Shown: positions 1 to 8,435, counted from the stretch's first letter. The stretch is 64,000 bases of DNA from Streptosporangium becharense (GCF_014204985.1 NZ_JACHMP010000001.1:5394001-5458000); one strand, 5' to 3'. Notes: generated from the letters alone by a model not told the origin. Program-made: numbers and translations.

Positions 1-1
1 A

Positions 2-571
2 CAGGCCGTCGGGCCGGACGGGATCGCCGACGAGCGCGGCTTCTACGTGCTGCGGACCGGTGATCCGCATCCGGTCACCGCCGAGTCCTACGCCCGATCC
101 AGTCCGGACCCGCTGAGCACGGGCGGCGCCACCGGCCTGCACCTGCCCGGCCTGGAACCGGTGCCGCTCCGCGCCGACCTGCCCGCCCGCCTGGCCGTGG
201 CGGGCCGGGTGCTGGGCACGGTGAGCGCGCCGTTCCCGCTGGACGTCCTCGTCGTCGACCAGCTCGGCCTGGCCAACGCCCTGGGCAGCCACATGGCACT
301 GGCCTGCGGGCAGCGGGCCGGGCACGAGAAACCGCTTCCCGACGAGTACGTCCTCGCCGACTACATGGCCCCGGGAGCTCACCTGGCCGACGACCGGCTC
401 CGGGCCGAGGTGGAGCGGGTCAGGGGCGAGCTGGCCGGCGGCCGGTTCCGGGAGTTGCTGGACGCCACGAGGGCTCCGCTGACCCCGCGCAGGTTCTGGG
501 AGAACCTGGTGGGTGCCCCGGCCCGCACCGCCTTCCGCTTCCCCACCGGGAACACCTCCTGCCCGCCGTGA
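2..571 (+). CDS. C-terminal part of a membrane glycosyltransferase (AftB-like), 5' end outside window
   Basis: The frame is open from the first bases of the window, so the gene begins upstream and only about 189 C-terminal residues are visible. No membrane segment is seen here; this is the soluble tail. The pattern VVDQLGLANALGSHM followed by GHEKPLP resembles the C-terminal domain of actinobacterial arabinofuranosyl/mannosyltransferase-like membrane proteins of the AftB type, which act on cell-envelope glycans from decaprenyl-phosphate donors. That assignment is from memory of the family and covers only the tail. The stop codon lies inside a 20-bp tandem repeat, so the last few residues are encoded by repeat units. 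Confidence 0.5.
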   Translation, partial: QAVGPDGIADERGFYVLRTGDPHPVTAESYARSSPDPLSTGGATGLHLPGLEPVPLRADLPARLAVAGRVLGTVSAPFPLDVLVVDQLGLANALGSHMALACGQRAGHEKPLPDEYVLADYMAPGAHLADDRLRAEVERVRGELAGGRFRELLDATRAPLTPRRFWENLVGAPARTAFRFPTGNTSCPP

Positions 572-653
572 ACGCCCCCTGCCCGCCGTGAACGCCCCCT
601 GCCCGCCGTGAATACCCCCTGCTCACCGGGAACGCCTCTGCCCGCCGTGAACG
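550..653. repeat. 20-bp tandem repeat across the stop codon of the glycosyltransferase gene
   Basis: Five units of about 20 bp (consensus gaacgccccctgcccgccgt) run from 550 to 653, one of them shortened by a base. The gene's stop codon (569-571) sits at the first unit boundary. The following units each recreate the same end of gene, with TGA or a close variant. Confidence 0.8.
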
Positions 654-717
654 TACGCCCGGCGGGCCGGCCGGACGCGGTGTGGTCCTGCCACGCGGTC
701 CGGGCGGGAACGTCCGT

Positions 718-1452
718 TCACTCGCCGGGTGCCTCGGGCGTGGGGGAGCAACCGTAGGTCACAGGGTAGATCTCCATGGAGATCGAGCCGCTGGGGGCGG
801 CGAGATCGTGGAAGTTACGGGTGACGGCCGTGCCGAAGATACCCGGGTACGCCTCGCGGACGGCCTCGTTGACCCGGGTGGCCAGGTGGACGCCGTTACC
901 GGTGCCGGCGTCGGCGCCGAAGGTCAGGACCATGCCCGCGTGCTGCCCGGCCAGGCGGTCCCGGTGCCTGCCCACCTCCTGCCGGACCTGGGCGGCCAGG
1001 ACGTCGTCGGTGGCGCCGGGGGTGACCCGGAAGGCGATCGTGATCGGTTTCGCCCGGACACCCCCGACGCGGCCGGCACAGGGGGACGGGGCCGGGGAGG
1101 GGCCGGACCGGGCGGGGGCCGGGTCGTCGTCCTGCTCCGGGGAGTTCGCCGGGTCCTCGTCGTCCTCCGGGGAACGCGACGGGCTCTCGTCCTCCGTCAA
1201 GGGGCGGGCCGGGGCGGGTGACGGCAGGGGGACGCCCGGCAGGGAGGGGACGGTGTCCGGCACGGGCCGGCCGCCGTCGTCCGGAGCCCCGGTGGCACCG
1301 GGCGGAAGCCGGACGGCCTCCACGGGAGACGGGGTGGGGACGGGCGGCGGTGCCTGAGCCCCCAGCATGATGATCGTGAGCCCGAGCAGCAGGTCCGCGA
1401 AGAGCCAGCCGGCCAGCAGGGTCGAGGCGGGTGTTCTGCGGCGGGCGGTCAC
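718..1452 (-). CDS. Single-span membrane protein, possible MotB/ExbD/ZorB-like stator partner
   Basis: 244 residues from a GTG start that overlaps the upstream gene's stop by four bases (GTGA), so the two genes are translationally coupled. Residues 11-31 form one membrane helix with an aspartate at position 20 in its middle. That is the hallmark of MotB, ExbD, TolR and ZorB proteins, where this Asp carries the ion. A long Pro/Ser/Glu/Asp-rich linker (about 32-128) leads to a folded extracytoplasmic domain (about 130-235) with a Cys near each end. The domain holds TGNGVHLATRVN, which weakly recalls an OmpA-like peptidoglycan-binding fold. The motor role is inference from topology, the buried Asp and the partner gene. 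No function is established. Confidence 0.5.
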   Translation of the reverse strand: MTARRRTPASTLLAGWLFADLLLGLTIIMLGAQAPPPVPTPSPVEAVRLPPGATGAPDDGGRPVPDTVPSLPGVPLPSPAPARPLTEDESPSRSPEDDEDPANSPEQDDDPAPARSGPSPAPSPCAGRVGGVRAKPITIAFRVTPGATDDVLAAQVRQEVGRHRDRLAGQHAGMVLTFGADAGTGNGVHLATRVNEAVREAYPGIFGTAVTRNFHDLAAPSGSISMEIYPVTYGCSPTPEAPGE

Positions 1453-3224
1453 CGTGAGGTCCTCTGCGGGAGGTCCGGATCGCTCTCACGGTCGTGGTCG
1501 CTCTCACGGTCGTGGTCGCTCTCACGGTCACCTTCACGGTCGCGGTCGCGGTCGTGGTCGTGGTCGCTCTCACGGTCACCCCCGCCCTCACGGTCGCCCG
1601 CACGGTCACCGCTCTGCGTTCCGTGGCCGTTCTCCGTGCCGTCACTCTTCTCCGTGCCGTGGCGGTGCTCCGTGCCGCCGTCGCTCTGCGTGCCGTCGCT
1701 GTTCTCCGCGCCGCCGCCGTTCTCGGGAGCGTCGCCGCCACGGGAGGCGGGTGCCCTGAGGACGTCGGCCGCCCGGTCGACCGCGAGCTGGAGCCGGGTG
1801 ATCGCCTGCCGCAGCTCCGCGACCTCGCCGCCCGCGAGCTCCCGTACCCGGACCGGCAGGTCGGCCAGCACGTCCGCGAGCGCCGCGGGGAGCCGGTCGA
1901 GCGTCTCCCGGGTCTCCTCCAGCAGGACGACCGTCTTCCCCGAGGTGTCGGAGACGAACTCGACCAGGGAGACGTGGGCCCCGGCGGTGGCCGACCACTC
2001 GCCGAGGGCTTCCCGGATCTCCGTACCGGTGCTTCCGAGGGTCCGGTGGAACTCCCTGGTCGCACCGGTGAGGGTGTCGGCGACCCGTTCGCCGAGCAGG
2101 TCGACGGCCTTCTCCGTCGACGAGCCGACCGCGTCGATCGAGACGGCCGCGCGGTCGACGGCGTGGCCGATGCCCGCGGTCGCGCCGACCAGCTCGCCGA
2201 TCCGGATGTCCAGGCCGGAGACCGTGCCCTGCACCGACTTCATGGACCGGACGAGCTCGTCGTTGAACGCGCGCCGCATGTCCAGGGTGGTCTGGGAGAT
2301 CGTCGTCGACAGCCGGTCGCCGACGCTGGTGACGGCCCGGCCGGTCGCGGCACCGGCGTTGTCGATCACGGCCGAGGCCCGCGCCACCGCCCCGGCGAGG
2401 TCGTCACAGGTGTTGTTGATGGCCGTCAGGTGCTCGCCGAGGAGGTCGACGGCGTCGCGTACGTCGATCGCGCTGCCCGCCAGCGCGTCCGTGGCCTTGC
2501 GGGTGGCCTCCAGGGTCAGGGTGAGCACCTCGACCAGCTCGGTGTGCACCTTGCGCGCCGTGGTGCCGACGAAGCCGATGTCGGCCGCCGCCTTGCTGAG
2601 CTCGGCCCCGAACCGTTCGGGGGAGGAGAGGCGGACCTGGCCGAGCACCAGGCTGGCCTCGGTCAGCGCCGCGCGGAGCCGGACCCGGAGGGCCGCCAGC
2701 TCCCGTTCCTCGGTGTCCTCCCGGGTGTCCCGCGTGACGTTCTCGTACACCGTCCAGACGATGAGGCAGAAGATGGCCCCGAGCGTGCAGAGCGCGATGT
2801 TGTCGAACTTGAAGAACGCGGGCAGCCGGCCGTCGAAGCCCTGCTGCCACATCTCCAGGAAGGGCCGCCGGGCCGCCTCCAGCCCGCCCGCGTCGAGGAC
2901 GTCGCCGTAGGCGCCGGTGGCCATCATCAGGCCCAGCCAGGTGACGAAGATCGGCACGAAGACGAGGGCGGGGCCGATGGCGGCGCTGAGGCCCCGGCGC
3001 CGCCCCGGCCTCCCGGCCCGGCGCGCGGTCTCGGCCGGTTCCCCGTCCACCAGGATGGTGTCGTCGGGGGAGAAGGCCGCGAAGAGATCGATCTCACACC
3101 AGCGCTCGGCCTCGGCCGGGTCGGTGATCGCGTCGGCGAGGTCGTGGAGCTGGTCCCGGCGGGCCGCCAGATGGCGGTGATCGGCAAGCTCGCGAAGCTC
3201 GCTGACAAGCTCCTGGTCCGTCAC
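1449..3224 (-). CDS. Membrane protein with long helical tail, possible MotA/ExbB/ZorA-like partner
   Basis: About 591 residues from GTG 3224, chosen because AGGAGAGG lies upstream (a rather long 13-nt spacing). An ATG at 3263 has no visible ribosome site. Counting from that ATG, two clear membrane helices lie at about 95-117 and 155-172, followed by some 330 residues of heptad-rich, Gly-poor helix (about 185-520) like a long coiled coil. The tail is charged and repetitive (GTE, HDRES). Two or more membrane helices with a long cytoplasmic rod, coupled to a single-span Asp-containing partner, recalls ZorA/ZorB of the Zorya defence system and other 5:2 ion-driven motors. No ZorC, ZorD or ZorE neighbour is present, so a complete Zorya is not supported. 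Confidence 0.5.
   Translation of the reverse strand: MTDQELVSELRELADHRHLAARRDQLHDLADAITDPAEAERWCEIDLFAAFSPDDTILVDGEPAETARRAGRPGRRRGLSAAIGPALVFVPIFVTWLGLMMATGAYGDVLDAGGLEAARRPFLEMWQQGFDGRLPAFFKFDNIALCTLGAIFCLIVWTVYENVTRDTREDTEERELAALRVRLRAALTEASLVLGQVRLSSPERFGAELSKAAADIGFVGTTARKVHTELVEVLTLTLEATRKATDALAGSAIDVRDAVDLLGEHLTAINNTCDDLAGAVARASAVIDNAGAATGRAVTSVGDRLSTTISQTTLDMRRAFNDELVRSMKSVQGTVSGLDIRIGELVGATAGIGHAVDRAAVSIDAVGSSTEKAVDLLGERVADTLTGATREFHRTLGSTGTEIREALGEWSATAGAHVSLVEFVSDTSGKTVVLLEETRETLDRLPAALADVLADLPVRVRELAGGEVAELRQAITRLQLAVDRAADVLRAPASRGGDAPENGGGAENSDGTQSDGGTEHRHGTEKSDGTENGHGTQSGDRAGDREGGGDRESDHDHDRDRDREGDRESDHDRESDHDRESDPDLPQRTSR
1481..1740. repeat. 15-bp degenerate tandem repeats coding the acidic tail
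   Basis: Units such as ctctcacggtcgtgg (1481-1610) and a more diverged ccgtgccgt series (about 1620-1740) are in frame with the minus-strand gene. They encode His-Asp-Arg-Glu-Ser and Gly-Thr-Glu repeats at its C terminus. Unit lengths that are multiples of three keep the frame open. Confidence 0.75.
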
Positions 3225-3363
3225 CGTCAACCAGCGTCCTCTCCTGATAGTGCCGGGCATCATTCGGCGATCGGGATGACCGTTTCATCCCTCTGGGACG
3301 CGTGATCATTTCGACATACGGCGCACATGTCAACGGACGAGGTGGCGGGCGGGTCCGCCGCCG

Positions 3364-3738
3364 TCATGCGGGTGTCGTGAGGCGGTCGCGCAGGTAGTCC
3401 CTCAGGTACTCCCTCAGCACGACGGCGTTGTTGTGCTCGGTGTCCTTCGCCGCGTAGAGAAGGGTGACCGTCCCGGCACGTGCGGCGTCCAGCAGCGGAC
3501 GCACGGCGTCCGGGTTCCGGTCCAGTTCCCGCCGGTAGCGGGTGCGGAACTCGGCGAAACGCTCCGGGCGGTGGCCGAACCAGCGCCGCAGCTCCGGGGA
3601 TGGTGCGACATCGCGTGCCCACCCGTCGAGCGTGAGACCGTCTTTGCGGACGCCCCGGGGCCACATCCCGTCGACGAGGAACACCGCTCCCTCGGCGGGT
3701 TCCGCGTCGTACACCCGGCTGATGATGACTTCCCCCAT
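3364..3738 (-). CDS. DUF488 family protein
   Basis: 124 residues, the usual length of the family. The family pattern is clear: VDGMWPRGVRKDGL, then APSPELRRWFGHRPERF and the RYRREL helix, ending in LLYAAKDTEHNNAVVL. DUF488 proteins are small cytosolic proteins of unknown function. The gene lies 51 bp downstream of the ADP-ribosylglycohydrolase gene on the same strand, so the two may be co-transcribed. Confidence 0.88.
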   Translation of the reverse strand: MGEVIISRVYDAEPAEGAVFLVDGMWPRGVRKDGLTLDGWARDVAPSPELRRWFGHRPERFAEFRTRYRRELDRNPDAVRPLLDAARAGTVTLLYAAKDTEHNNAVVLREYLRDYLRDRLTTPA

Positions 3739-3789
3739 CCGCTGTGCGTACCCGGGTCGCGGCCCGGGAAGCGGGCGGGCGGCGGTGAC

Positions 3790-4986
3790 CTATCGGTCCC
3801 CGTCCGGCTGGGCCGCGAAGTCGTCGGCCAGTTCCGCGATGGCCTCGCGGCCCTCCAGGTGTCTCAGCCAGTCGCGCGGCAGCACCGCCTCCCCGTGGAG
3901 CGTCCCCAGCAGGTTGCCGCAGACGGCGCCGGTGGAGTCGCTGTCGCCGGAGTGGTTGACGGCGAGCAGCAGGGCCGCCCGGAACCCGTCTGGTTCCGGG
4001 TGGGTGAGGGCACAGTAGACCGCGATGGCGAGGGCCTCCTCGGCGACCCAGGCGCCGCCGAGCGACTCGACCTTCTCCGGGGACGGCCCGCCCTCGGCCG
4101 CGAGGGACACGGCGGCTTCCAGGGCCTGGGAGGTCTCCTCGTGGGAGGGGTAGGCCGCCAGCAGGGCCATCGACCTTCGTACGGCCTCGTCCAGCGGGCC
4201 GCCCCCCACCAGGAAGTGGACGAGGGCGGCGAGGGCACCGGCGGCGAGGGCACCGGTGGGGTGGCCGTGGGTGGTCTGGGCACACGCGGCGGCCAGCTCG
4301 AAGGCGTGGCGGGGGCTTGGCGCGCGCAGGCCGAAGGGGGCCGAGCGCATGACCGTCCCGCAGCCCTTGGAGCCGGGGTTGACCGGGCCGGGGAGTCCGG
4401 GCGGGGCGGGGACGAGGGTACCGCGGTGGCGCAGGCCGGACAGGCAGGCGTTGCCCGGGGCCCGCCTGGAGTACAGCCACCGCTGCTCGCGGAGCCGGCC
4501 GGTACGGAACGCTCCGGTCGCCGCGACGGGGGAGGGGTGCTGCTGGGTGTCCAGCCAGCGCAGGTAGGCGTGGTGGACGGCGGTGACGTCGCCGCCGCGG
4601 AGCAGGCCCTCGACGGTGAACAGGGTCATCTGCGTGTCGTCGGTGATCAGGCCGATCTCACCGTGCGGGTCGGGGACGAGCCCGGTCAGTCCCTCTGGGC
4701 CGTACTCCGTGCGGATCCGGTCGATCGAGTCGAACTCGACCGGGGCTCCCAGCGCGTCGCCGAGGGCACCGCCCAGGAGACAGCCCCGCACACGCCCGCG
4801 GTGATCCGCGGTCCACCCGCGGTGATCCGGTGTCCGCCCGTGTTGGTCCGGCGCCTGTCCGTGTTGGCCTGGCGCCTGTCCGTGTTGGCCTGGCGCCTGT
4901 CCGTGCTGGTCGGGTGCGTGCCCCTGACCGCCCCGCACGTGTCCGTGGTCGCCCGGTACGCCGCCGGGGGGAGGGCCTGCCGTCAC
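3790..4986 (-). CDS. ADP-ribosylglycohydrolase family protein with repetitive N-terminal extension
   Basis: 398 residues. The catalytic domain starts near residue 64 (RVRGCLLGGALGDALGAP). It carries the first metal-binding motif ITDDTQMTLF and the second, NHSGDSDSTGAVCGNLLG, of the DraG/ARH family. These enzymes remove ADP-ribose from proteins or small molecules with two Mg ions. The first 63 residues are a non-conserved repeat (QHGQAPG-type units, from a 21-bp DNA repeat at about 4834-4915). The far-upstream GTG start is still favoured because AGGAG lies four to six bases before it. The extension is therefore probably translated. Confidence 0.85.
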   Translation of the reverse strand: MTAGPPPGGVPGDHGHVRGGQGHAPDQHGQAPGQHGQAPGQHGQAPDQHGRTPDHRGWTADHRGRVRGCLLGGALGDALGAPVEFDSIDRIRTEYGPEGLTGLVPDPHGEIGLITDDTQMTLFTVEGLLRGGDVTAVHHAYLRWLDTQQHPSPVAATGAFRTGRLREQRWLYSRRAPGNACLSGLRHRGTLVPAPPGLPGPVNPGSKGCGTVMRSAPFGLRAPSPRHAFELAAACAQTTHGHPTGALAAGALAALVHFLVGGGPLDEAVRRSMALLAAYPSHEETSQALEAAVSLAAEGGPSPEKVESLGGAWVAEEALAIAVYCALTHPEPDGFRAALLLAVNHSGDSDSTGAVCGNLLGTLHGEAVLPRDWLRHLEGREAIAELADDFAAQPDGDR

Positions 4987-5110
4987 GCTTCTCCTGCTTC
5001 CGCCGTATGCCGGTGTACGCCGACCTTTGTACTACTTCGGGGGCCCGCCGGGGAAGGCGGGCGGGTGGCCGTGGCGCCGGGGTTCTGGTGTCTCGGCACG
5101 CGATCCGGAC

Positions 5111-5139
5111 TTGACTTGACTTAAACCTACCTGAAATAT
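5111..5139 (+). promoter_or_regulatory. Promoter candidate for the leader peptide and sulfur operon
   Basis: TTGACT (5111-5116) and AAATAT (5134-5139) are 17 bp apart. A start about seven bases downstream would fall at the ATG at 5147, so the leader peptide mRNA could be leaderless. This rests on the sequence pattern only. Confidence 0.4.
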
Positions 5140-5146
5140 GGGGAAT

Positions 5147-5218
5147 ATGCCGCATGTCCCCCTGACCCTCCGGCGGGTCGTCGACTACATGCGCCTGGAC
5201 GGCAGTCTCTGTTCGTGA
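5147..5218 (+). CDS. Putative Cys-codon leader peptide (attenuator uORF)
   Basis: A 23-residue open frame begins at ATG 5147 (an in-frame ATG at 5138 would add three residues) and ends in Leu-Cys-Ser-stop. Its core, RRVVDYMRLDGSLCS, fits the RRxVDxxRxxxxLC pattern of the short actinobacterial leader peptides annotated upstream of sulfur-metabolism genes. In those, stalling or passing at terminal Cys codons is proposed to couple expression to cysteine supply. It lies about 350 bp before the first sulfonate transporter gene on the same strand. The family match is by motif memory; attenuation here is inference. Confidence 0.65.
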   Translation: MPHVPLTLRRVVDYMRLDGSLCS

Positions 5219-5363
5219 GGGCGTGCCTCGTCGCGACCGCGCCGAGCCATCGCCTCCCGTGGTGCCGTCTCCCCACGGCGCCGCCCTTCCGACTCCCCCT
5301 CCTCTCGTCTGCTCTCATCTGCCCGGAACCGGGAGGTTCCCGGATTCCTCCTCCGCGCTCCGC

Positions 5364-5484
5364 CACGTGACCGAGCGGTCACGTGACCACGTGACCGGGC
5401 AGCTAAACGATCACACGGCCAAACGGCCAAACGGCCAAGTGGTCACGCGACCGCGCGATCACATGGTCACGCGACCACGTGACC
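5364..5484. promoter_or_regulatory. Cluster of GGTCAC-GTGACC palindromes, possible operator array
   Basis: A perfect 12-bp palindrome GGTCACGTGACC lies at 5377-5388. Variants GGTCACGCGACC lie at 5441-5452 and 5465-5476, and further CACGTGACC half sites at 5364, near 5388 and near 5476. Three AAACGGCC-type repeats (about 5415-5438) sit between them. The cluster is 80-200 bp before the transporter's first gene. Spaced copies of one palindrome suggest a transcription factor array, but slippage repeats are common in this window and could also explain it. Confidence 0.45.
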
Positions 5485-5566
5485 GCATGCGCCGCCGGTG
5501 CCACCGCGCAGCCCTGTGGCGTGCGCGTCTCTCCACCTCTCCGACCTGCTAAGGGACCGATTCACC

Positions 5567-6652
5567 ATGTGGACATCTCGTCAACCAGGGCGACCAGGGC
5601 GACCAGGGCGACCGGGTCGATCCGGCCGGCGGACGCGCGCCGCGGTCGTGACCGCGCTGCTCTCGCTGACGGCGCTCACCGCCGCCTGCGGCGGCGCCGA
5701 GACCGGTAAGGCCGCCGCGGCGGCGGGGCGTGAGGGCGGCGGGGCCGTACTCAAGATCAAGGACCCGGGGAACGCGGGGCCCCTGGCGGTGGCGAAGAAG
5801 GAGGGGATCCTGGAGAAACGCCTGGCCGAGGTCGGGGCGAAGGTCGAGTGGGGCGGGACGTACGCCTCGTTCACCGCCACGATCGACGCGGTCCGCTCCG
5901 GGTCGGTGAACGTGCTGGAGGGTGCCATCTCGCCCGTCCTGGGCTACCTGGCCAACGGCAGGGACATCAAGATCTTCTCGTTCACCGACCGGGTGACCGA
6001 CCCGGCGGCCCCCGAGACCGACGGCCTCGTCGTCCGGCCCGACAGCCCGATCAAGAGCGTCAAGGACCTGGCCGGCAAGCAGGTCGCGGTGAACAAGGGC
6101 GGGCGGGGCGAGTACCTGCTGCTGCTCGCGCTCCAGGAAGCCGGTGTCCCGGTCGACCAGGTCAAGCGGGTCTACCTCAACCCCGACCAGGGCGCCTCGG
6201 CCTTCGCCACCGGCAAGGTCGACGCCTGGTGGGCGATCGTCAGGGCGTATCCGGAGGCGGTGGCCAAGGGAGCGAGGGTCCTCGTCAACGGCCGGGACCT
6301 GAAGGACCAGGACCTGACCATGCAGGCCGCCCGTACCGAACTGCTGGAGGAGCACCCCGAGGCGGTCCGCGTCTACCTGGAGGTCCTGCGGGAGCTCACC
6401 GAGGAGGCGAAGAGGAACCCCGAGAAGTTCCAGAACGTCTTCCTCAGCCAGGGGCCCACCGCCGTCTCCGGACCGCGACTGGCCGAGGAGATCGCCAAGA
6501 CGAAGTACGCCAACGTACCGCGTCCGGCCACCGCCGCCGACGGGGCGTTCGTGACCGACGTGGCGGCCGTCTTCGAGAAGTACGGGGTGCTGCCCGCCTC
6601 GGTGAAGGTGGACCCGGGTGACGTCATCTTCGAGCTGAAGCCCGCGTCATGA
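5567..6652 (+). CDS. ABC transporter substrate-binding lipoprotein (aliphatic sulfonate/SsuA-like)
   Basis: 361 residues from ATG 5567. An upstream in-frame start at 5498 would put 23 odd residues before the signal, and AAGGGA precedes the chosen ATG. A Gly-Arg-Pro repeat (9-bp DNA units) fills residues 8-17. A lipoprotein signal follows with lipobox LTAAC, Cys41. The mature part has the SsuA/NitT/TauA pattern: VWWGG-type start, then DSPIKSVKDLAGKQVAVNKG and KVDAWWAIV. It would catch a sulfonate or other organosulfur compound outside the membrane for the permease and ATPase that follow. The downstream desulfurisation enzymes support a sulfur substrate. Confidence 0.85.
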   Translation: MWTSRQPGRPGRPGRPGRSGRRTRAAVVTALLSLTALTAACGGAETGKAAAAAGREGGGAVLKIKDPGNAGPLAVAKKEGILEKRLAEVGAKVEWGGTYASFTATIDAVRSGSVNVLEGAISPVLGYLANGRDIKIFSFTDRVTDPAAPETDGLVVRPDSPIKSVKDLAGKQVAVNKGGRGEYLLLLALQEAGVPVDQVKRVYLNPDQGASAFATGKVDAWWAIVRAYPEAVAKGARVLVNGRDLKDQDLTMQAARTELLEEHPEAVRVYLEVLRELTEEAKRNPEKFQNVFLSQGPTAVSGPRLAEEIAKTKYANVPRPATAADGAFVTDVAAVFEKYGVLPASVKVDPGDVIFELKPAS

Positions 6653-7665
6653 CCATGGAGAAGGTCGCAGAGTCCGTGGCCCGGCCTCCCGCCGCCGCTC
6701 CGGAGGCGCCGCAGTCACCGCTGACGCCCCCATCGATAACACCGGCACCGGAGGCGCCGTCATCGAAGGCGCCGACACCGAAGACACTCTCGCCGCAGAC
6801 ACCGGCACCGCAGACACCGTCATCACAGGCACCGGCTCCGAAGGCACCGTCGGCGTCCCCGGCTCTGGAGACGCCCCGCTACCTGGGCACCCGGCGCCGG
6901 CGCCCGGCCGTCTCCGCGGCCGTCCGCGTCCTGGTCCCGCTGCTCCTGCTCGCCGCGTGGTGGTACGGCACGGACAGCGGGGCCGTACCCCCCGACGTGC
7001 TCGCCGGGCCCGGCGCGGTGGCCGGGGCGTTCGGCGAGCTGGTCGCCACCGGGCAGCTCGGCGAGTATCTGCTGGCGTCGGCCCGCCGGGCCGGGCTCGG
7101 GGTGCTGGTCGGCGGCGGGCTCGGGCTGCTTCTCGGGGTGGTGGCCGGGCTGTCGGCCCTCGGCGAGGAGCTCATCGACCCGACCATGCAGATGAAGCGG
7201 GCCGTGCCCTTCCTGGCCCTGGTGCCGCTGTTCATCTCCTGGTTCGGCGTGGAGGAGACGTTCAAGGTCGTGTTGATCGCGGTCGCCGCCGTCGGTCCGA
7301 TGTACGCGTACTCCTATCTCGGCGTCCGCGGCGTGGACCGCAAGACGGTCGAGGCGGCCCGGGGGTTCGGGCTGCGCGGTGCGCGGCTGGCCGCCGAGGT
7401 GATCATTCCGACGGCGCTGCCGAACATCCTGATGGCGCTGCGCATCTGCCTGTCGGTCTCGCTCACCGGCCTGATCGCCGCCGAGCAGATCGGCGCCACC
7501 GAGGGCATCGGTTACCTCGTCACCCTCGCCCAGCAGTACTACCGCAGCGACTACATGGTCCTGTGCATCCTGATCTACGCGGTGCTCGGGCTGGTCATCG
7601 ACCTGCTGATCCGGGGCGTGGAGCGGCTGGCGATGCCGTGGCGCGGGCAGGTGGCGGCCCGGTGA
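6649..7665 (+). CDS. ABC transporter permease, SsuC-like
   Basis: 338 residues, overlapping the binding-protein gene by four bases (ATGA). The first 80 residues are Pro/Ala/Ser/Lys-rich repeats with no homology expected, then six membrane helices of the BPD-transporter permease type. The EAA coupling loop is visible as EAARGFGLRGARLAAEV followed by IIPTALPNILMALRI. It forms the membrane channel with the ATPase encoded next. The repetitive N-terminal cytoplasmic extension is unusual for this family. Confidence 0.88.
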   Translation: MTMEKVAESVARPPAAAPEAPQSPLTPPSITPAPEAPSSKAPTPKTLSPQTPAPQTPSSQAPAPKAPSASPALETPRYLGTRRRRPAVSAAVRVLVPLLLLAAWWYGTDSGAVPPDVLAGPGAVAGAFGELVATGQLGEYLLASARRAGLGVLVGGGLGLLLGVVAGLSALGEELIDPTMQMKRAVPFLALVPLFISWFGVEETFKVVLIAVAAVGPMYAYSYLGVRGVDRKTVEAARGFGLRGARLAAEVIIPTALPNILMALRICLSVSLTGLIAAEQIGATEGIGYLVTLAQQYYRSDYMVLCILIYAVLGLVIDLLIRGVERLAMPWRGQVAAR

Positions 7666-8435
7666 CCGCGGTGCGGATCGAAGGGCTGCGCAAGGCGTTC
7701 GGGGCCAAGACCGTGCTGGACGGGATCGACCTGGAGATCCGGCGCGGGGAGTTCTTCGCCCTGCTCGGACCGAGCGGCACCGGCAAGACGACCCTGCTGC
7801 GGATCCTCGCCGGGCTGGAACTCCCCGACGCGGGCACCGTCCTCGCCCCGCCGCGCCGCACGACCGTCTACCAGGAGCCGCGCCTGGTCCAGGCCCGCCG
7901 GGTGCTCGCCAACGTCACCCTCGGCCTGCCCCGGAGCGCCGGGGACGCGGGTCTCGCCGCGCTGGCCGAGGTGGGGCTGGAGGGGTACGGCACCGCGTGG
8001 CCGGCCACGCTCTCCGGCGGAGAAGCACAGCGGGTCGCCCTGGCCAGAGCGCTCGTCCGAGACCCGGAACTGCTCCTGCTCGACGAGCCGTTCGCCGCCC
8101 TCGACGCGCTGACCAGGTTGCAGATGCAGGAGATGGTCGCCGAGCTGTGCGCGCGGCACCGTCCGGCCGTGGTGCTCGTCACGCACGACGTGGACGAGGC
8201 CGTGCGGCTGGCCGACCGGGTCGTGGTGCTGCGCGAGGGGTCCTTCGCCGTCGAGCAGCCGATCGACCTCCCCGCCCCGCGCGACCGCGACGACCCCGCC
8301 TTCATCGCCCACCGGAGCCTGCTGCTGTCCCACCTGGGCGTCACCCCGGGGTCGGGTGTCACCCCGAGGTCAGGTGTCACCGCGGGGTCGGGTGTCACCG
8401 CGGGGTCCGCCGGCGAGTACCGGCACACCCCATGA
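7662..8435 (+). CDS. ABC transporter ATPase, SsuB-like
   Basis: 257 residues from GTG 7662, which overlaps the permease stop (GTGA). Walker A is GPSGTGKTT, the signature is LSGGEAQR, Walker B is LLLLDEPFAALD and the H-loop is VTHDVDEA. All are intact. The length fits nitrate/sulfonate-type importers. The last 30 residues are Gly-Val-Thr-Pro-Gly-Ser repeats from an 18-bp DNA repeat and are unlike the family, a likely recent expansion. Confidence 0.9.
   Translation: MTAVRIEGLRKAFGAKTVLDGIDLEIRRGEFFALLGPSGTGKTTLLRILAGLELPDAGTVLAPPRRTTVYQEPRLVQARRVLANVTLGLPRSAGDAGLAALAEVGLEGYGTAWPATLSGGEAQRVALARALVRDPELLLLDEPFAALDALTRLQMQEMVAELCARHRPAVVLVTHDVDEAVRLADRVVVLREGSFAVEQPIDLPAPRDRDDPAFIAHRSLLLSHLGVTPGSGVTPRSGVTAGSGVTAGSAGEYRHTP

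Noticed and set aside
1449-3224. A full Zorya defence system
   Set aside because: No ZorC, ZorD or ZorE gene is nearby and the match to ZorA/ZorB rests on architecture only.
5585-5615. Gly-Arg-Pro repeats at the start of the binding lipoprotein as a separate gene
   Set aside because: They lie in frame within the N-region of the signal peptide and are explained by 9-bp slippage.
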